The notes below the pieces were generated by a model that was not told where the DNA came from, did no database searches, and worked only from the letters and a program-made list of their open reading frames with translations. Positions 35,417-42,500 of a stretch of DNA of 42,500 nucleotides are shown here, piece after piece. The DNA comes from Theodoxus fluviatilis. Its lineage: Eukaryota > Mollusca > Gastropoda > Cycloneritida > Neritidae. Numbering within the stretch: the stretch's first letter is position 1; every line of letters begins with the position of its first letter. Position numbers and translations under genes: made by a program. The DNA is taken from positions 60,001 through 102,500 of the forward strand of contig JAWQFJ010006340.1 of NCBI GenBank assembly GCA_034096865.1, given 5' to 3'.

Positions 35417-37270
35417 TTTCCCTCTCCCGCGCTAAGTGCAGCCTCCTCCTGGTGCCAAAAGGAAAAAGCTTGATGCCAATCGATCGATCGAAATTCGTCT
35501 GACCCAGTTCTCCTTCTTTCCTAGTTTCCCTCGCTCTACACACCGCCTTTCCCTAGCCTAGGGCTCTTCTTCCGCGACCGAGAAATCGGTGAGACGTATG
35601 TAGCGCGCAGCGTTGGCAAAAACTCTCTGTATTTGCTAGAGTTGTGTTCATTCAAGCTGCATAGACTGCTGTCCATTCTTGTCTCATATCAATCTCTGTC
35701 CCAACTAGTCCCTGTCCCATCAAATTCACTGCTTCAGATGATCTGTGTCCCAATGCATTATTTTCGTCGCGATTAGTTGTCTAACTTTTGCAGATCTCTC
35801 TCTCAGCTAGGTATCTGTTCCGAACAGACCTGCGTTATTGTCGTTCTATTTCTGTACGTATCTCTACTAGAAATTAAGATTTCAATCGCAATGCATTATT
35901 CTGATCCCGAATAATAGGCTAACCTTTAAAGGTCTCGTGTCTCAACTAGGCATCTATATCTATATCATATATGTATCTATTCCGGACAGACTTGTGTCCC
36001 GGTCGATATGTTTTCAGAGCAGATCTCCTCCCACCCACACGTGTTTCGGTAGTGAGGTGAGCGTTCCAGGCAGCATTTTCTCCCACTCTTCCCGCTCTAA
36101 CCCACTGCATGGCTCACAGGCAGCTTAGCTGCCTCTGGCAGACGCCCGGTCGTTGCTGGCTGGTTCAGGCCAGACAATAAGCTCGATCCCTCCATCCCTA
36201 CCACTACCCCCCCCCCCCCACTCCTCCTCGTCTCCCCACCCCATCCCTACCCCACCCCCCTTATCTCTAGTCCCAGACACTTCTTTCCTGCCCTTCGCGC
36301 TGCAGAGCTAGACTTGCAAGGAGAAAAGCGAGAGAGGAGACAGACGAGAGATTCCAAGCGGTTGCGTTTTAGGGTGGAGATCCCACTGTAGACCCGCAAG
36401 TGTAAAATATGCATGCACTTGTGTGCACTGGCCGGGGCACTTCCGCGCGCATCGAGACGCTTGTATGCACGCTCATAACTTTGCATGAGCGTGCACTACG
36501 AGTAAGCGTCTACAGATACATGTATAATTGAAATTACCATGTACTCGATCCGACGCCATTTCCAAAAACATGGCACGCTTGCATTTTATCCCTACAATCC
36601 TTACAACACTTTTCGAACACACAAAATGACGACCAAACACATAAAAGCAAATAACTGAGCAAAGTTTGCAACTACATTTTATAGGCACGCAAGGTGAGAA
36701 GTGGTTTTAAACAGCGCGGCCACTTTTCCCCTTTGCGGGCTTAGTGAGAATTGAGAACACCAAAGCTTATGCAAACAGCTTGCGTAAACCGACAGCGGAG
36801 TAGCGGGTTTTTGTGCTTTATATAACGATAAAGGATGGACATCTGCACAAGAGTGAGTGTGAAACATCACAAAACTGCTGTTCATTTCACACCAGCAGCT
36901 GCAGCAACAGCGACAGCAACGAGGAAATGCGTCAGGCTGCACAAACGGCAGCAGGAGAGAAACAGAAAGAGATCGAGGTCGAGGGTTAAGGGACGTTTGG
37001 TTCAGAGTCCAGAGTCACCCGGTCAAGAACACACAGGTAGATAAACCAAAGATTATAGGTATTGGATAAACTGCGCTGGCAGAGGCTGACTTAGCCCGAG
37101 CTCCCCGCTCACGGAGCAAGCCCAGCAGGAATTGAGGGCACGGGGGCTGAATCTAGGCCACTGCGTCCCAGTTCGCACTCCTTTCCTTCCTGCCTTCCGT
37201 ATTTAGCCAGCCAGCCTGCCCCAGATTGCTCGTATGCGTAGCTTCTGTCCTTGCACACACACGCGCGCGC
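35414..37270. other. intergenic, no gene seen
   Basis: C-rich patch about 36199-36260. No gene recognised. Confidence 0.4.
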
Positions 37271-37284
37271 ACAGAGAGAGAGAG

Positions 37285-37329
<45 letters not shown>

Positions 37330-37465
37330 GATATATATATATATAGAGAGAGAGGGAGAGCTAATTGCAAATACACAGGCTTCATGACAAACGAAAATGC
37401 AGCAGACACACAAAAGCTCTTGAGGTCAGTGGATATTGATCCAAAAGACTGAGACAGAAACAGAT

Positions 37466-37542
<77 letters not shown>
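37271..37542. repeat. two (GA)n arrays
   Basis: GA at about 37271-37322 with a short (AT)n and GA extension to 37358, and pure GA at about 37470-37542, separated by about 110 bp of unique sequence. Confidence 0.95.
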
Positions 37543-37545
<3 letters not shown>

Positions 37546-38990
37546 GGGCTATGTTGGTGGCGCAGTGAAGACTGCACTACTATAATCCCCAGACAGTGTG
37601 CAAGCACTCATTCAGAGAGATGGTTTCTTCATCATACTCATAGGTGCCACCTTTTTTTCCTTGCTTGTCTTCTTTGAGGCTTAGTTTGTGGTGTAACTTC
37701 TGTGAAAACGCAGACCATAGAGTTTTATTGCATGCAAGCTGGTCATGATATATCTCTTGTATACAACAAAGAGAAGCATTTTCATTGGTGAAACTATTTT
37801 TTACTTTAATTTTCTCGGTACAAATCCTATCTCTGTCGGTAGTCGACAAGTGTGAGCATTTCTCGTTTACCATACTCCCTGCACTTTATTCTTATATGCA
37901 CGTGGAAAGACACACATACTTAAACAGAAAAGGCAAGTTTCAGGTGGGGCATTAACCTATAATCCTACGTGTAAGTGATACAATTATATTAGCGTCTCGT
38001 CTAGAACGTGTTAATGCCACAAATCTGTATGTTTCGTGTGAGTACGTGAGGCTGAGGAGGGGGAAATGGGGTGGGGGGGGGGGGGGGGGGGGAGGGAGGG
38101 GCATTCTTCTGTAATTAGCGATCACCGATTTCCAATTTGGTGATTGCCAATGCAAGAGCACTTTTTGGACAGGGAAATACCGTCACGATCGACATAATTT
38201 TCAGTTGCATTTTTATTGCAAAACACTGATATCACTATCTTTTTTGCATGAGAAAGCCTCGACAGTAACATTTAGCCAACATGGATTATCGTTCATTGTT
38301 CTGTCAGATTCGTTATGCATTCCAGATTTCAATCTAGTTCTGCAGAAGAAATGTTGTGGATGCAAATTCACAAGCTCGAGTCGTGATACCTCGTGTGGAG
38401 AAACTTGAATCGTTGAAGACATTTCGATGCCCACTGAAGGGTCGGTGTCTTTAGCACAAAGAAGTCATCTGCCTCCTCACTAGGCAAAGCAGCCACATCT
38501 GCTCTCTGCTGACCCATGCGGAACAAAGAGCGAGTCAGGTGTCAGAGGAGGTTGAACCTGTGGCCACGAGTGCTTCGCCTCATCAAGTCAGCAGCCAGCA
38601 GCCTCTCGGCGCCGAAGCTGTTGTACGGCCGGGAGCGCTTGGAGTTCATTGCACTCACTGATCGTCTCTCACTGGTACCGGCAGACAGGAGCAGGTCCAA
38701 GCGAGGTCTCGGTGCGGTACCGGAATACACTGAACATTGCACGGCATGCTTTGTTCTCTTCCCGCTATATTCGGTTAGCTGAGCTGAACGCTTCAATTGC
38801 AACTGAATGTGGAGAGGCCACTGGGGTAGCCGAGATCTGCTTGACACTGTAACGTCTGTATTCTCCCTCCCCTCCCTCTACAACACTCTACCCAGCTTAG
38901 GACTCTCGGTACGGATTGCAAGAAGGGGAGTAGTAGGTACATAGTGCAAGTGTGTCAGCCAGCTCACATCGTCCTTAGCAGGGTTACCGA
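37543..38990. other. upstream intergenic region of the GADD45 gene
   Basis: A 97-codon minus frame (37873-37580) has ordinary amino-acid composition but no recognised family. A G run lies at 38073-38092. Nothing else is supported. Confidence 0.4.
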
Positions 38991-39013
38991 CCGAGTTCAG
39001 AGCACTGCACTTG

Positions 39014-39108
39014 CCAATCATGACGGTCGTTCGCCTGCACAAGCTAGGTCAGCCAATCGCAAGCTTCGTTTCATGCCGAGCTCCGCCCAACGCAACGTCG
39101 CTATAAAA
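39014..39108 (+). promoter_or_regulatory. core promoter of the GADD45 gene
   Basis: Two CCAAT boxes (39014-39018 and 39053-39057), a TGACG half-site (39021-39025), a GC-box-like CTCCGCCC (39081-39088) and a TATAAAA box (39102-39108). They line up about 90-190 bp before the start codon. Transcription should begin near 39130-39140, giving a 5'UTR of about 60-70 nt. A sharp TATA promoter suits an inducible stress gene. The exact start site is inferred. Confidence 0.75.
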
Positions 39109-39199
39109 CCTGAGGAGGTCACTGTCGAGCCAGCATTCGTGCGCTACCGTGACTTTGTGGAAGTACACTTCTCGTGGATACTTACTTGAGCTTCGCAAG

Positions 39200-42100
39200 A
39201 TGACTCTGACCGTTAGTGGAAAGATCGTGGCTGTTGAGGCAGAAGAAATGTAAGTATTCCTTGAATTTCGTTCTTTCCTTTCATTTATTTCGTTGAATTC
39301 TCATTCTTGCCATCGACTTTCATGTGTGATTCTCTGGAAGTGAGCTGAACACGCGGTGCCGTCTGCGTGACATATGCCAGGTTATAATCATGCCACGTTG
39401 AGACTTGGCAGTGATCGCAACTGCAGCGTTAAAAACTGTTGTAAGAGGGAACTTCTTTTTTTTGTAATCTACTTGCAAAACCTTCCTCGGTTATTAGTTA
39501 TGAGGCGGCATTTCGTAATGCAGACATTGTCTATCTGGGCTGGAAGCGTGCAGGCAGTACGTGGCCTGAACAAAGAGATTGGAGCTTTCCACGCGCCAGT
39601 CGGGCGCTGTGTGTGACGTCAATACCCCAAGTCTGCAGGCCCGACTTACTGGAAGGGGTGAGATGGGGTGGCTGTAGGGAAGTACATGTACAGGTCTGAT
39701 TTGTTGGCGAATATGTGATTTTCATGAAATTGCAACCATTTTCTTTCCTTTTCCAGGAAGAACACCCCTCAGACAGTTGGGGAGGCTCTGGTAGCCTGCA
39801 TGGACCAGGCCTCGACTGAAGACCGCATGACATGCGGCGTGTTCGAGTGCGTCAAACTCCTCAGCTGGTAAGTTGTCTTTTCTGGTGTCTTCTTTTTTCC
39901 TACTGCTAATAATGTATTTGTTTATGCATTTGCGGATGAAAATCCTTCCTGTAGGCTAGATAATTGATAATGCGGAGACGGTCACTGCAGTTCTGTGCAC
40001 TGCGCGAGTAGCTGGTGCCACGTAAGGCTTGAAGCTATAACGTGTGGTGATGCAAGCGATGAGTGGGTCAGTTCTAATCGAAATCGCATCGGCGCTGTTG
40101 GTAGACTGGATCAAGAAACGTTTACAGTGGAAATTTCGACTTGTGGATGGAATGGAAGTGGATGTTGACTTGGATTTTTTTCGGTCAGAGGTTGTACTGA
40201 CCTCTGGGCTGCATCTTGCGACAATGGTAACGACCTTGTCGCGAGTCGGCACGTGGCTGGAGACGGCGCGGCATCTATATCGATCGATCGATGCCGTCTT
40301 GTGGTCCAGTCTCGCTTGGCCTCCCTGCCGTACCTTGCCTTGCTTTGCCTCTCCCTGTAACGTTGGCCGCAAGGCGCGGAGGTTGCCACAAACAACTTGG
40401 CGTTAGCAAAACATGTTTACACGACTGGCACGGATTTACGCAATGAGGCGATGGTGTTGTGGGCAGGGGCGCGGGCTGGTGATTACTGCCGTAGTGGAAT
40501 GGGAAGTCAGATCAGGCAGCTGACCGCTAGGTGGAGTTGAAAGGTCTTCATTGATGTTCATTGTTGATGGACTTGGATGTAATTGATTTTCTGATAGACT
40601 CTCTCTTGCATGTTGGGGTTTGTGGGTGCATTTATGATTATGCGTGTGTGTGAGTGTGTGTGTGTGTGTGTGTGTATGTGTGTGTATGTGTGTGCATGTG
40701 TGTGTGCGCACATGCGAACCTTTGTTGTCTACATGTTGCTTTGTAGCGCAAAACATTCAGATGTACAGTGTGTTGACGTGTGCGTGTTGTTGCGTGTTGC
40801 AGCAACCCCGACAACGTGATGCTGTGCGTGATGCCCGAAGTGCGCAGCGAAGACGTGACTCTGCACATCCAGCACACGCTCATCGAGGCCTTCTGCTGGG
40901 AGAACGAGATCAAGATGATCAAGGTAGGCATCGCTGCTCTTTCTCCATTGGCTTTTCTCTATTCATGCTGAGATATTCCTGCTCAGCGTGATGTTTCGGG
41001 CGTGCATGGAAAGAGTCGAAACTCGATAGCGTGTTGATTCACTGTACAAGAACATATCTGCAAATCAGTGGAGCAGTACCGAGAAGGGAAACTGCACTCA
41101 AACTCAAAGCAAGCGGATTACCAGGAACTCGAGGGCGAGTTGTAGGAAATGGGAAAAGCCCTCAGTTATCAGACGCCCACACATCCTGAAATTCGTATGC
41201 AGCCAGCCCGTCTGCTTTTGCCCCTAGTGTCACAACAAAGTGAGCCTCACAACCGGAACCTCGTGTTCCCGGTCTGATAGACGGTCCCGGTGACTGTGAA
41301 GGCTGGCTCGTGTCCTCGCTGCTCCCACAGCCTGTTCAGCCAGGCCAGCGCTTTGTTCGGGCTTGTCTTCTGCCTGCCCTAGTTCTGTAGTTGCCGCGCC
41401 AGCCGAGCCTGAGCCCAGGCGGGCGAGCCCCACTGACGCTGAGTAAGCGAGATTCGCAGGCTGGTGGCTGGAAGAGGGGTAAAGGGGGTGGAGAATAAGA
41501 GAGAATGGGTGCGCCATTGAAGGTATGGAAGGATAGAGACAGCCAGTGTTTCTAAGGGGTGGGGGGTGGGGTGTGTGTGGAACGAGAGACCAGGGTTGGA
41601 GTGGGCGCTGTTGCCGGTGATGTGGAGGAGGAGGAGGAGGAGGAGGGGAAGCGTGGAAAGGCCACTCCTGTTTCCTGTTTGGCCTGGACTTGCCCAGGCT
41701 GTCCGTGTCTGCAGCTGCGCTAGCACCGTCTCACCCTAGCACCGTCTCGCACTCACCCAGACGCTCGACCAAGTTTCCCGCGCGCCCTGCTGCCTTTCTG
41801 AAAAGAAAAAGGCGGGAAAGGGCGGTTGGGGGTAGGGCGGAGGTGACCGAGGGGTGGGGGACATAGCTGGAATACCTCGAATGCTTAAACGTGGAGGAGA
41901 GTAGGGCTATTTGGGGAAGGGATTGTCCTTGTACGGATAGAGTAGGAAGGAATTCCGAAGCTGTTCGGTATGTAACTCTGGTATGTAACTTGTGTGTGAT
42001 TGAATCCTGGAGGAATGTAGCAGGGGAAACGAGTAAAGTACATGTAACGCACCGCCACATCATACCATCTCGGAGTCCCACTGACTTCTGGCTGGTAACC

Positions 42101-42424
42101 AAGTGGATATCGGTGCGTGCATTTATAGAAAACTGGATACAAATTCATTCTTGATTATGTGTCTGGCACAGTGGTCAGTGTATAATGCATTCACTCACGA
42201 CACTTGTCCATTCCTTACAGGTTGACAGTTGGGAGAGACTAGAGACTCTGGTGAACGCGGCCCGTGCCAGACAAGACCTGACTGCAGCTCAGGATGTTTC
42301 CTGCCTGCTGCTGGAATTTCCCAAGACTGAGGAGAGTACTGCTGACCGCATGGTGCGCAGTTACTGGGAAAATGTCATCGACGCCCCCGTCTTCCCCAAG
42401 CCCCCCGTCCAACTTCCTGGCTGA
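39200..42424 (+). CDS. gadd45: GADD45 family growth arrest/DNA-damage-inducible protein, 4 exons
   Basis: Coding exons are 39200-39249, 39757-39867, 40803-40923 and 42221-42424 (TGA at the end), 486 nt or 161 residues; family members are usually about 160. Donors are GTAAGT, GTAAGT, GTAGGC; acceptors TTCCAG, TTGCAG, TTACAG; intron phases 2, 2, 0. The protein starts MTLTVSGKIVAVE. The L7Ae/L30e-like core spans about residues 24-150. Family blocks are TCGVFECVKLL (42-52), NPDNVMLCVM (55-64, matching vertebrate DPDNV.LC), LHIQHTLIEAFCWENEI (74-90) and a C-terminal VQLPG. The acidic loop after the NPDNV block is shorter than in vertebrate paralogues. Known members bind MTK1/MEKK4 to activate p38/JNK, and bind PCNA, CDK1 and p21 in nucleus and cytoplasm. 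The start is the first ATG after the TATA box. The gene looks intact. Assignment to one vertebrate paralogue is not justified. Confidence 0.95.
39250..39756 (+). other. gadd45: GADD45 intron 1
   Basis: 507 bp, GTAAGT...TTTTCCAG. It contains a perfect palindromic TGACGTCA (CREB/ATF site) at 39614-39621. No gene or transposon inside. Confidence 0.9.
39868..40802 (+). other. gadd45: GADD45 intron 2
   Basis: 935 bp, GTAAGT...GTGTTGCAG. An open + frame (40044-40406) and its minus counterparts show no domain. A GT-rich microsatellite at 40643-40712 lies about 90 bp before the acceptor. Confidence 0.9.
40643..40712 (+). repeat. (GT)n in GADD45 intron 2
   Basis: GT dinucleotides with AT and CA interruptions, upstream of the exon 3 acceptor. 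Confidence 0.9.
40924..42220 (+). other. gadd45: GADD45 intron 3
   Basis: 1297 bp, GTAGGC...TTCCTTACAG. It is GC-rich at 41260-41450, has a GGA triplet run at about 41623-41646 and one decamer matching the p53 half-site rule (GGACTTGCCC, 41686-41695). No gene inside. Confidence 0.9.
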
Positions 42425-42500
42425 CCATCTCCACATCAGCTGCTTGTGATGGCCGCGGCTTGCCTTTAAGCCGGTAAGCATCGAAACTTTGGTGTGGTTT
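42425..42500 (+). other. gadd45: start of GADD45 3'UTR
   Basis: Follows the TGA. No polyadenylation signal occurs before the window ends. A donor-like GTAAGC at 42474 could mark a 3'UTR intron. Confidence 0.6.

Overview
The window looks like animal (metazoan) nuclear DNA, most likely from a marine mollusc and probably a gastropod. This rests on three things. The one clear gene has spliced introns with GT..AG borders. The intergenic DNA is extremely rich in (CA/GT), (GA/CT) and (CTGT/GACA) microsatellites. The transposon remnants (LINE 3' ends with TAA tails, short terminal-inverted-repeat elements with internal satellites) are of kinds common in molluscs. Species and clade are inference; no database search was possible.

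There is one confident gene, a four-exon GADD45 homologue on the + strand (coding 39200-42424, 161 residues). It has a TATA box, two CCAAT boxes and a GC-box-like site just upstream. Its product belongs to the L7Ae/L30e-fold stress sensors that bind MAP3 kinases of the MEKK4/MTK1 type, PCNA and cell-cycle kinases. The 3'UTR runs off the window.

The other 39 kb is intergenic. I can support three 5'-truncated LINE fragments on the minus strand (944-1445, 6313-7053, 23600-24330). There is a solo LTR with a perfect 5-bp target duplication (12105-12665) and a weaker LTR-like insert (20721-21227). Three inverted-repeat DNA elements are visible: 9682-10940 with perfect 18-bp ends, 16611-17241 with long ends and an 8-bp duplication, and 19888-20253 with 68-bp arms. 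A fourth DNA element, at 31568-32334, has 22-bp inverted ends and is filled by 14 tandem 53-bp units that each begin with the end sequence. Minisatellites with longer-period structure lie at 3497-4350, 15641-15935 and 20300-21790.

Two minus-strand stretches might be coding but are not recognised: 8049-8520 (promoter-like cluster, short ORFs, polyadenylation signal) and 22743-23078 (two 33-residue repeats differing by in-frame indels). I found no operon, CRISPR array or defence system. The nearest thing to a novel structure is the satellite-filled element at 31568-32334.
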